Assembly: GCF_042662225.1 (NCBI RefSeq)
Contig: NZ_JBHSYQ010000003.1
Location: forward strand, 1,922,001 to 1,986,000
DNA length: 64,000 bases
Direction: 5' to 3'
From: Nibribacter roseus
GTDB taxonomy: Bacteria > Bacteroidota > Bacteroidia > Cytophagales > Hymenobacteraceae
Below the pieces are notes generated by a model. That model saw nothing but the letters and a program-made list of their open reading frames with translations, was not told the origin of the DNA and did no database searches. Position numbers and translations under genes: made by a program. Positions 35,901 to 42,776 of the stretch are shown in pieces (the stretch's first letter is position 1; each line of letters starts with the position of its first letter).

Positions 35901-36704
35901 TACCCAGGCTTTCAGTGAGCCAGAAACACCTAAACGTAGCTGGGCATTTTGTTCTTTGGGGCTGTTGACAAAGGTTTGTGCATAAATCACGGCATCACTG
36001 TGGTAGAAGTGATAGGTGAAATCAATCCAGCGGTCTGAGCGAGTGGCTGGTGGCGTAAACCAGGTAACAGTGGCACCGTGCTTGTTTACAAAAGAGGCAT
36101 TGGCCTCAGGTTTGCCCAGGGGGCCAAAATCTTTCCCAAAGCCACTGCCAGACATGTTCTCAAACTCGCCCGCCATTTGCCACTTATCAAGGGCTCCTAT
36201 TTTAGCGTAAGTTTCATGCGCAGCCGCCATTTGGTTACTGCTCTCATAGTGGCTGCCTAATATTGAATAAGCCATGGCTTTGAGTGTGCCTTCCAGCTTA
36301 GGGTCATCAATCAATTGCTTTAGAAAAGCCAACTGTGCCGCAGACTTCTTACCGCTGCCCCCCATGACAGAAGACGTTGACCACAGTGCATACAGATATG
36401 GAGTGGGTTCGGGCGATGTTTTGTAAAAGTTCAGAAACTCTTGAAAAGCCTCAGCTGAAGTTTTGTCTTGGCTGGCCAAAAGCGACAGGCCCAGGTGCGC
36501 CTCCGCCTTGGTGGCAGGATCAGCAGTAGCTTTTTTAAATAGTTCCCGCGCCTCAGTCCGCTGGTTCTCATGAAACTTTTGCCAGGCCTGCTCTAGGGTA
36601 GAAGGGGCAGGAGTAGCGGCCACAGAAGGAACGGCCGGTAAAAGGTACACCAACAGCAACAACACAGCTACCAGCCGGCGGGTGAGGGTAAGTTTTGATT
36701 GCAT
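32919..36704 (-). CDS. TPR protein with DUF3857 and transglutaminase-like domains
   Basis: 1261 residues, secreted or periplasmic: signal peptide ending near AATPAPS (about 33). Residues 35-200 and 360-660 are TPR repeats (for example EAYRKTLELAPFIGTYW and SAYRKAIQLDPTDYKSL), with a beta insert about 210-340. DUF3857 follows from about 690. The transglutaminase-like core has Cys in IGDCKDVSTLF (about 955), His in IDFNHCIAKV and a following acidic strand. C-terminal beta domain to the end. Such proteins may process peptides or act as protein-binding scaffolds; the real reaction is unknown. Confidence 0.85.
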   Translation of the reverse strand: MQSKLTLTRRLVAVLLLLVYLLPAVPSVAATPAPSTLEQAWQKFHENQRTEARELFKKATADPATKAEAHLGLSLLASQDKTSAEAFQEFLNFYKTSPEPTPYLYALWSTSSVMGGSGKKSAAQLAFLKQLIDDPKLEGTLKAMAYSILGSHYESSNQMAAAHETYAKIGALDKWQMAGEFENMSGSGFGKDFGPLGKPEANASFVNKHGATVTWFTPPATRSDRWIDFTYHFYHSDAVIYAQTFVNSPKEQNAQLRLGVSGSLKAWVNDRLVFADDIERNNDLDTYLTPVTLKKGYNRVLIQVGESYADRSNFMARLTDEKGNPLQGLTATTATQAYSKDNGPTPAPITLPYEVYFQDLVKKNPSQTLPLLLLAQTYLRNDKTFEARQIYRTAQKQLPNSSYVVMQQLEAYGREDNRTSLTTALEWLKEHDSQLPYSLNLLFEEEVEKENYTKALEMLDQMERQQGANESTLAKRIGVLSKKEQYNEVIQLAEKGYSAYPENSTFMELKYMIEKNVNKNQKNAANVLKKYLKANRSYGVSQRLASIYFDKGDMNNGLKLYQEYIKQEPAAVGIQHNIAGIYNQAQNYRMAEEAYRKTLELAPFIGTYWADLAKSLSAQQKKEEAMSAYRKAIQLDPTDYKSLKELRQLENKKEVFSYFNQPDVYALIKNAPGASEYPEHSSVILLDEVQKVVYKGGASEEKRTMVVKTFNQQGVEHWKEYGIGYHNMQRYLVEKAEVVKQNGSKVPAEGNNGQLVFTNLEPGDAIHVTYKLENHLLGKLAPHFWDRQFFTHFLPYKTTRYSLLVDPEAKFQYQVTQKKLEPTIKKGLDNEFDLYVWEQKDQAALKSEDKMPVLSDVGQTLYISSFPDWKFISNWYADLAASKARGDFEVKQAVEEVFAGKKGLTQLQKAQAIYNYITTNITYSSISFRQSGLVPQKPSQVLNTKIGDCKDVSTLFVAMCREVGVPAQLVLVNTRDNGYDDLVLPSIDFNHCIAKVNIPGQETYVELTSNFLPFGSMYQSSLQSAILEIDDEQTPVSRTLTHLNPKTRPQNVISRVSKVSLVDNDLNVEEEYYRTGAMAADAKYRYRDAGQQDRERQITEAFGSALAGFKLNSLVFKGLDGLQDTVQCKLTYQVPDVVTQVGGMSLFTLPWLNKATAQDFSFTENRNSIMDLSQMLYADHDRSTISLTLPAKKVLAEVPQSVNLKCQVAEYSLTYKRVNNQLVFTRELRFTTDKIQPQQMAEFQAFYKKVIAADARQLALK

Positions 36705-36803
36705 ATTAAATATTGAGAGTGAAATACTCCCTTAAGTACCACAGATTCTGCCAACTTTTCAAACCAATAGTGAAATTTTTAGAAGAAATAATGTGCTGGT
36801 GCT

Positions 36804-36839
36804 GTTTTAACCTTGTTTTCTGGAAATCAGGGTAAAAAC
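36804..36839. repeat. Family P palindrome, copy P14
   Basis: GTTTTAACCTTG ... TCAGGGTAAAAAC: the inner blocks AACC / GGT changed together and still pair. It touches the adjoining terminator. Confidence 0.85.
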
Positions 36840-36840
36840 A

Positions 36841-36865
36841 AAAAGCTGGCTTTGGGCCAGCTTTT
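36841..36865 (-). terminator. Hairpin terminator next to P14
   Basis: AAAAGCTGGC / GCCAGCTTTT, a 10-bp stem with a 5-nt loop and T-tracts on both sides, downstream of the T9SS cargo gene on the minus strand. Confidence 0.8.
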
Positions 36866-37003
36866 CAGATAGATTGAAAATATACAATGTCAGCGCTTGA
36901 TCATTTTAGGTACTTGCAGGATGTCAGCAAGTCTAAAATAATAGAGATGTTTTTTCGCTGTTTATAAAATGTTCAATTGAATAAAAGAAATTAGTTCAAT
37001 TTT

Positions 37004-37039
37004 GTTTTGGGCTTGTTTTTAAGAAAACAAGCCCAAAAC
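37004..37039. repeat. Family P palindrome, copy P15 (perfect)
   Basis: GTTTTGGGCTTGTTTT and its exact complement around a 4-nt TAAG centre: a 16-bp perfect stem, the best-formed copy in the window. Confidence 0.92.
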
Positions 37040-37161
37040 GGCAGGCGGCCCTACAATTAATTATACCAATTTGTCTTATTTCAACGATCTAAAAAAGTCT
37101 GCTCTTCCAAGGTTTGAAATGAATGGAGGGCCGCTCTACTTGGTGCGGGGGTACGCTACTG

Positions 37162-38871
37162 TTAATTCTTCACAATTCTGACTACCTGTACGCCTTCCTG
37201 GGTTTGCAGGTGGCAGAGGTAAACACCGGCGGTCATCGTTTCAAGGTTAAGGCTCAGTTCGTGTACGCCTTGGGTAAGTTTGCGGGTAGGGTAGGTTTTA
37301 ACCGTTTGTCCTACCTGAGATACTATTTTCACGGCTACATCAGTTGCTTTGGTCAGTTCTACCTTCAGGGTGAGTTCAGACGTGAACGGATTTGGCCAGG
37401 CGCTTACGGTTGGCTTTTGCAAATCTAGAGCCTCGTCCGGAGAGCTTAGAACTGTAGAGCATTGTATGTAGGCGCTTTCTTTAATGTTAGCCATTTGCGC
37501 TACACCGTTTACAAAAATCACATCAGATTGAAAGGTTAATTTTTCGTCTCCTTCTTCTTCATACACTACTCTACGGCTTGGTATCCAGGCATTACCCACA
37601 AAGTTTTCTGTTTCAAAAGAAGTGTAGTTGCCACTGGGTGTGTAAGTGTAGCTGGTTCTTGAATCAGAAATCCAGCCGCCGCTTCCATCGGCTAAGAAAC
37701 TAGCTTTCACAGAAACTTTTCCTGCAAACTCGTGACCGTTGCCATAGTAAGCATAGGTTTCTTTTTTATAAGGGTCCAGGTTCCCGCCTTCATAAAAGCG
37801 TCTGTTCTCTACCTTTTCTTCCAGCTGGTTGGCGGTGTTGTAGGTCAAGACAGTGTTAGACAGGTAATTCCAAACTGAGTTGTCTTCAATGTCGGCCATA
37901 TAATTCTCTATTCTCACTAAACGGCCGTTCTCATAGATGTACAGACTGCGCTCTGAATTGTTGATACCCGTACCGTCATTCTCTTTCTTTACTTCCTCCT
38001 GTACCTCATTTTGGGCGTTGTAAGTGGTAATGGTTTGGGTAACAGGCACCCAGTAGTTAGGGCCCATTGAAATAAAGTGCATGGACTCTCTGCGGTTGTT
38101 TACTTGAGTCACCTCTAGTTTTTCATCATCTTCCCAAGTGCCTTTCTGGCCAGATCTCAGTGACAGGTACCCGCCATTTCTGAATCCTTTAATCCACACA
38201 CCGTCATAATAATCTATGTTACCAACTTTGGCGTCATCTTCAGAGGTTATTTCATATTCTAGTGGATTAGAAGCATCATAGTAGAACTTGTAGGTTGTGA
38301 CATCTACGCCAGTTCTGGTATCATTAGAATACCTGTTGAAGTCTTTTATAACCAACGGCTGGAACATGTCCAGATCAGAATCCCAGAAGCCTTCATAATA
38401 AGACAGGTCTTTCCATTCTGATCCTACTTTTTCAGATATGAAAATCACCAGGATGTCTTCAGGGCTGAGTGAGCCCATTCCTTTTCTTACCTCGGCTATA
38501 AACTGGCCGTCTGCGGTGACCTCATCATAAGTAATGGTGAAATCATATTCCGTTAGATACTCATAGCGCTCTAGATAATGCTTTTGTACTCCATCTTTTA
38601 GAACACTTATCTTTCCTTCAGTATAACACCACTCTGGGGTGTACCTAGCGTTGGCAGCTCTTGGTTTGTTTCTGCTGGTGAGTAAACGTTTGGCTGCTTC
38701 TTCTGCAGAGTCAAAATTCTTGAATTGCTGAGCCTGAGTACGGTCTCTCTTCAAGGAGAACTGTTTCCAGAAGTTCTGTGCCTTTGTAAAAACCTGGGTA
38801 TTGTTCTGGGCGAAAGACTTAGTGCCAAAAGTAAGGGCACACAAAAGCAAAGCGATGACGAATGAACGCAT
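37162..38871 (-). CDS. Secreted protein with T9SS type A sorting domain
   Basis: 569 residues. Signal peptide to about residue 22 (LTFGTKSFAQ). The body is beta-rich with repeated tyrosine-rich strands (YLTEYDFTITYDE, RSLYIYENGRLVRIENY, KKETYAYYGNGHEF, RTSYTYTPSGNYTS), like RHS/YD-type extracellular repeat proteins. The last 80 residues are a type IX sorting domain (VSAWPNPFTSELTL ... TAGVYLCHLQTQEG ... IVKN), so it should cross the outer membrane through PorT-dependent secretion and be anchored or released. No catalytic motif recognised. Confidence 0.85.
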   Translation of the reverse strand: MRSFVIALLLCALTFGTKSFAQNNTQVFTKAQNFWKQFSLKRDRTQAQQFKNFDSAEEAAKRLLTSRNKPRAANARYTPEWCYTEGKISVLKDGVQKHYLERYEYLTEYDFTITYDEVTADGQFIAEVRKGMGSLSPEDILVIFISEKVGSEWKDLSYYEGFWDSDLDMFQPLVIKDFNRYSNDTRTGVDVTTYKFYYDASNPLEYEITSEDDAKVGNIDYYDGVWIKGFRNGGYLSLRSGQKGTWEDDEKLEVTQVNNRRESMHFISMGPNYWVPVTQTITTYNAQNEVQEEVKKENDGTGINNSERSLYIYENGRLVRIENYMADIEDNSVWNYLSNTVLTYNTANQLEEKVENRRFYEGGNLDPYKKETYAYYGNGHEFAGKVSVKASFLADGSGGWISDSRTSYTYTPSGNYTSFETENFVGNAWIPSRRVVYEEEGDEKLTFQSDVIFVNGVAQMANIKESAYIQCSTVLSSPDEALDLQKPTVSAWPNPFTSELTLKVELTKATDVAVKIVSQVGQTVKTYPTRKLTQGVHELSLNLETMTAGVYLCHLQTQEGVQVVRIVKN

Positions 38872-39300
38872 AATAGTAAGTTTGAAACTGTTTAGGGGTT
38901 TACTTAAATTGTAAATAAATTAGTTCTTGCCAATAGATGAAGTAGATCCTCTGGTTTTACATTAGGTTCTGTGGTTTCACCTTTATAGCAGTTCTTTCAT
39001 CATAAGATGATATAATTGATGTAAAGGTTGTATGATGTTTATATTAAATTTGATTATTTGATTTTAAGTGTAACTATAATTCTTTCTTAGCTAAGTTCTG
39101 TGTTAAAGACATAAATAGGATATTTTACCCCTATTGTTGTTTTAAATATTTTTAAAAAGTTTTAAAATAGGCTGAAATGGCCTTGAAAGTGGTTTTAACG
39201 CTGGTCTGGATGGGGTGAAAAGTAGATCAGAGCTTTGTAGAGATGAGGAAGGGAAGAAAATATTTAGCGTGAGAGCTCTTGTGGGCTGTAGTAGCCAGAC
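38872..39300. other. 429-nt AT-rich spacer
   Basis: Between the T9SS cargo start and the meaB stop (both minus strand). AT-rich at 39000-39170, without palindrome P, heptamer array or clear hairpin. A promoter for the cargo gene is expected here, but I could not fix one. Confidence 0.5.
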
Positions 39301-40284
39301 CTATGGAAGATGCTGCAAAAGCTCGGCGGCGGCGGCAAAAGGAGACTTACTTCCTTCTGAAACCTGCTTTGAGATGGTAGCCCACTGTTTTTTGACATCT
39401 TCATTTTGGTAAAACCGCTCTTCCAGGCTTTGCCTGATGCTCTGTTTTAGCCAGTGTAAATTCTGCTCTTGCCTGCGCTGCTGGAAATAACCGTTCTTTT
39501 GGGTGAGCTGCACATACTCCGTCACTGATTGCCAGATTGCGTCAAGCCCAGTTTTGTCATAGGCAGAGCAAACGCTTACGGTGGGGCTCCAGGTGGAGGG
39601 GTTTACCGGAAACAAATGCAGCGCGCTCTGATATTCAGCCTGTGCACTGATGGCTTTTGGTATATTATCTCCGTCGGCTTTGGTAATGGCAATGGCATCG
39701 GCCATTTCCATGATGCCTTTTTTTATACCCTGTAGTTCATCACCTGCACCGGCCAGCATCAGTAACAAAAAGAAGTCAACCATTTCATGTACGGCCGTTT
39801 CAGATTGTCCTACGCCTACCGTCTCTACAAAAATGACATTAAAACCGGCGGCTTCACAAAGTAGAATGCTTTCACGGGTGCTGCGGGCCACACCGCCCAA
39901 TGTTTTGCCCGCTGGAGAAGGCCTGATGAAAGCCTTAGAATTTGCGGCCAGCGTTTCCATGCGGGTCTTGTCGCCTAAAATGCTGCCCCCGGTGCGTTGG
40001 CTGGTGGGGTCAATGGCAAGCACAGCCAGTTTCTTATCCTGCTGCTCCAGCAGGTAGTTTCCGAAGGCTTCAATAAACGTGCTCTTGCCCACTCCTGGCA
40101 CGCCAGTTATGCCAATCCGGACGGAGTTGCCTGTTTGAGGCATAATTTGCTCCATTACCTGGTGTGCCAGATCCTGATCAAATGGTAAAGTGCTTTCCAC
40201 CAAAGTAATGGCCCGGCTCAATAGAACACGGTTACCAGACAAAACTCCGGCGGCATACTCATCTGGTGTAAAGCGTTTAGGCAC
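39301..40284 (-). CDS. meaB: Methylmalonyl-CoA mutase-associated GTPase MeaB
   Basis: 327 residues with a GTG start at 40282-40284. G3E-family GTPase that guards loading of adenosylcobalamin into methylmalonyl-CoA mutase and protects it from inactivation. P-loop GVPGVGKSTFIEAFG (about 60-74), LAIDPTSQRTGGSILGDKTRM (switch region), ETVGVGQSE, and KADGDN (base recognition). The mutase subunits lie 5 kb downstream in the window on the same strand. Palindrome P16 starts 3 nt upstream of the start codon, an unusual place for the ribosome-binding region. Confidence 0.95.
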   Translation of the reverse strand: MPKRFTPDEYAAGVLSGNRVLLSRAITLVESTLPFDQDLAHQVMEQIMPQTGNSVRIGITGVPGVGKSTFIEAFGNYLLEQQDKKLAVLAIDPTSQRTGGSILGDKTRMETLAANSKAFIRPSPAGKTLGGVARSTRESILLCEAAGFNVIFVETVGVGQSETAVHEMVDFFLLLMLAGAGDELQGIKKGIMEMADAIAITKADGDNIPKAISAQAEYQSALHLFPVNPSTWSPTVSVCSAYDKTGLDAIWQSVTEYVQLTQKNGYFQQRRQEQNLHWLKQSIRQSLEERFYQNEDVKKQWATISKQVSEGSKSPFAAAAELLQHLP

Positions 40285-40286
40285 TT

Positions 40287-40322
40287 GTTTTAGGCTTGTT
40301 TTCTGAAAAGTAGGCTAAAAAT
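40287..40322. repeat. Family P palindrome, copy P16 (abuts meaB start)
   Basis: GTTTTAGGCTTG ... TAGGCTAAAAAT. Only 2 nt separate it from the meaB GTG codon, so the repeat would lie in the leader or ribosome-binding region of that gene. Confidence 0.8.
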
Positions 40323-40350
40323 ACACATGTTTCCGTTGGTAATACGGCTT

Positions 40351-40755
40351 TCACTTATCCCTTACCCGAGATTTAGTTTTCTTATTCTGCATTTTCAGCT
40401 CATTAAAAAGAATAGCCTCCTGAAGCAAATCATGCAACGCCTCAGCCGGAAAAGCTTTGTCAGGATAAATTCTGACTTTTCTGATCTGTTTGGTGTCTGG
40501 TTCTGCGAACAACTTTTGTTCATTGCTCAAATGCACTCCTTCTACAAAACCAATGTACACATGGTCTTTCTGCGGGGCTAAATAACATACCATACCGAAG
40601 CAGTAGTAAAAGGCGCCACCATATTTAAACTGCTCCTGCATTTGTGGGCCCTGGCTTAAAATAAATAGCCGTAACCGCAGCAACATATCTCTTTGCCAAC
40701 CCTCATGTTGCTGAATATAATCTGTTACCGCCTGAGAATAGGAAGAAAGTTGCAT
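40351..40755 (-). CDS. DUF1801 domain protein
   Basis: 134 residues. Small cytosolic protein of the DUF1801 (YdhG-like) family: VTDYIQQHEGWQRDMLLRLRLFIL near the start, then FKYGGAFYYCFGMVCYLAPQKDHVYIGFVEG, the typical alternating core, and a basic C-terminus (KKTKSRVRDK). The activity is unknown. It lies 66 nt upstream of meaB on the same strand, likely in one transcript. Confidence 0.85.
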   Translation of the reverse strand: MQLSSYSQAVTDYIQQHEGWQRDMLLRLRLFILSQGPQMQEQFKYGGAFYYCFGMVCYLAPQKDHVYIGFVEGVHLSNEQKLFAEPDTKQIRKVRIYPDKAFPAEALHDLLQEAILFNELKMQNKKTKSRVRDK

Positions 40756-40767
40756 GCCCTAAAATAG

Positions 40768-40808
40768 AAAACGGCGCCTCCCGCTGCAATAGCGGGAGGT
40801 GCCGTTTT
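40768..40808 (-). terminator. Hairpin terminator of the propeller gene
   Basis: AAAACGGCGCCTCCCGCT / AGCGGGAGGTGCCGTTTT, an 18-bp stem with one non-Watson-Crick pair (G-U on the plus strand, C-A on the minus) and loop GCAAT. On the minus strand it follows the propeller gene stop and P17, sharing the GTTTT arm. Confidence 0.88.
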
Positions 40809-40839
40809 AGGGGTGTTTTCTGAAAATCAGGTGAAAAAC
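40804..40839. repeat. Family P palindrome, copy P17
   Basis: GTTTTAGGGGTG ... TCAGGTGAAAAAC, placed between the propeller gene stop (minus strand) and its terminator. Confidence 0.8.
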
Positions 40840-40843
40840 AGAA

Positions 40844-42010
40844 TTATTTCTGGTGTACCACAAAGCCAGTTGGTGCGGTAAGGTTTTGGAAGTAGAAGGA
40901 AGGGAAGTTTGGTAAGCCAAATTCACTCCGCTGGGTACCTAAGGAAATGCCGTTGTCTTTGTAGTTGCTGAGGTTGCCCAACTCATTAGGGCTTCTGATA
41001 ACGCCCAAGTATGAACTGCCGTTCCGGGCTACATAAATACGACCATCAGGAGCCAACTGCAACGCTCCAAATTTCGAACTCATGCTTTTCGCTACTACTT
41101 GGCCAGAGGCCACAATGGTTTCAGGTGATCCAGAAGACAAGTCGAATTGAAAAATACGAGCCTCCCTGCCATTCTTGCCATTTCTGGAGCCATATAGTTT
41201 GCTGCCATCCGGAGAGAACTCAACGCCATATGCTTCCTCAAACTGGCCTAAATCTACTGCGTTTGTAACCTGGCCAGTGGCATTGTTGAAATCGAATAGC
41301 TCCAGCTTGTTCACGGGCGCCCAGGTAGCCATGGCTAACTTATTCCCAGCCACCGATGCTTTCAAATATCCAATAGTGCCGCCGTTGTCTCCGGTATGCA
41401 TGCTGCCTACATTGCTTTCTACCGGACTGAAGGTAATGCCAGAAGGCGAAAGTAAATAGGCATAGAAAAGCGTGCTGTTCCAGCGGTGGGTAACAATCCA
41501 GAAGTCGCGGCCGTTGCGGTGCCGTACAGCGGTTAACTTTTCAGTAACTGGCGCAAACACCAGGTTGTTTTTGGAAATGACTTCTCCCAATCCTCCGTTT
41601 TTGCTCATGTCTATGAGGTGGTACTGCAGCCCATGGTCCTGCCCTTGAAAATCAGTTGTGAACAGATAGTAAATGGTAGAAGAGCCAGGCTTCAGGAGAA
41701 TAAGAGAAGATTGAGTTGCAGATTCATGCCCTTTCAACTCAGTGCCGTTAGCCATAAGCTGGTGATTCTTGTTCCATACCTGCATGCCGTTGGAATAGAA
41801 CAGCAAATTCCCGCTGGCATCTGACACCACCGCGCTCCCTTCCTCACTGAAAAGCCTTCCGTTCTTTATCGGAGTTGGTTCAGTTGATTGAGAAAAGGAC
41901 AGGCCGGCATTTCTTCCAAAATACCACGTTGTTGCTTCCTTCTGCGCCAATGCGGAAAAAGAAATCAGACTTACAGACAGGGCCAGGAATTTTTTCACAA
42001 ACTTCTTCAT
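40844..42010 (-). CDS. Secreted beta-propeller protein lacking a sorting domain
   Basis: 388 residues with a signal peptide (SLISFSALAQ, about 22). The mature part is a propeller as found at the N-terminus of large Bacteroidota proteins that end in a gliding-motility C-terminal domain: TTWYFGRNAGLSF, EEGSAVVSDASGNLLFYSNG, ATQSSLILLKPGSSTIYYLF, EKLTAVRHRNGRDFWIV, LQLAPDGRIYVARNG. Unlike those, it stops after the propeller (no CHU_C or type A domain), so it may be periplasmic or a shortened derivative. Confidence 0.8.
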   Translation of the reverse strand: MKKFVKKFLALSVSLISFSALAQKEATTWYFGRNAGLSFSQSTEPTPIKNGRLFSEEGSAVVSDASGNLLFYSNGMQVWNKNHQLMANGTELKGHESATQSSLILLKPGSSTIYYLFTTDFQGQDHGLQYHLIDMSKNGGLGEVISKNNLVFAPVTEKLTAVRHRNGRDFWIVTHRWNSTLFYAYLLSPSGITFSPVESNVGSMHTGDNGGTIGYLKASVAGNKLAMATWAPVNKLELFDFNNATGQVTNAVDLGQFEEAYGVEFSPDGSKLYGSRNGKNGREARIFQFDLSSGSPETIVASGQVVAKSMSSKFGALQLAPDGRIYVARNGSSYLGVIRSPNELGNLSNYKDNGISLGTQRSEFGLPNFPSFYFQNLTAPTGFVVHQK

Positions 42011-42086
42011 CGCTAACAGAACAAAAGATCCTGTCAGAAGAATTCAAAGATTAGGCCAAATTCACATACAGCTCAAAAGAGTAGTG

Positions 42087-42269
42087 CTAGTACAGGTGTA
42101 TAGCTAACAAGGCGCACAAGTTTTTAGCGGTTCCCATTGAATCAGGCAAGGCAAGATCAATTCTGATGTGGGAGAATGCATTTTTAACCCTTTGTGGGCT
42201 GTCAGACAATCGAGTCACACTGCTTAACAACAGTAAGCAGGTGGCTCCAACTATAATTTTTCTTTTCAT
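42087..42269 (-). CDS. Possible small secreted peptide
   Basis: 60 residues starting MKRKIIVGATCLLLLSS, a passable signal sequence, then no recognised pattern. It lies on the same strand just upstream of the propeller gene. No promoter or homologue is recognised; could be chance. Confidence 0.35.
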   Translation of the reverse strand: MKRKIIVGATCLLLLSSVTRLSDSPQRVKNAFSHIRIDLALPDSMGTAKNLCALLAIHLY

Positions 42270-42776
42270 GATGGGTTTAGTAGGATAGGTTTATGTATGA
42301 AATTTCGGAAGAATTAACAGCGATAAAAAGGAATGTGTGAAGACATTTGTAACAGTTGATGTTGTTGAATATTAATTAATTAGTTTGCTGATATACAGGT
42401 GATTGTGTTTTATTTTATAGGTAATGTTTGTTGCCGAAGGAATGAAATGTTGAAAAAAAATACTGTTTTTAAGTTGTTTTGTAACATATTGAAGAGTCTG
42501 GTTTTGTGCTGAAACAGTCAAAAAGTGCTTTTTTTTATGCTTTGCAACATGATGTTTTTGAGCCAGAATCAATAGCCTTTCAGCTCAGCGCCTTTATGAC
42601 TCATGAAGAATCCTACCCTCATGCTCCTTTCAAAGAACAGATTCTAATAGCAGAAGCTGGAGTGGTAGGCACCAGTCAATTATGAATGCTGAAAATTATT
42701 AAGTGGGGGAGGTGAATAAAAAAAAGCTGCCCTAGTTAAGTAGGACAGCTTTTTCTCCAATTAAATTTATCTAAGC
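42270..42776. other. 507-nt AT-rich spacer
   Basis: AT-rich, especially 42300-42545. Contains the metalloprotease terminator at its right end and no repeat copy. Short open frames here have no support. Confidence 0.5.
42721..42754 (-). terminator. Intrinsic terminator of the zinc metalloprotease gene
   Basis: AAAAAGCTGCCCTA / TAGGACAGCTTTTT, 14-bp stem. Its one imperfect pair is G-U when transcribed on the minus strand, which assigns it to the minus-strand gene ending at 42777. Confidence 0.9.

Larger units (their letters stand above)
36705..37161. other. 457-nt spacer with two palindromes and a terminator
   Basis: Between two minus-strand genes. It holds P14, the adjoining terminator (36841-36865) and the perfect palindrome P15; the rest is AT-rich. 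I found no -7 word for the TPR gene. Confidence 0.6.

Noticed and set aside
42372..42572. 66-codon minus-strand frame in the AT-rich spacer
   Set aside because: Rich in AAA/CAT codons from AT-rich DNA, no signal peptide or domain, no neighbour support.
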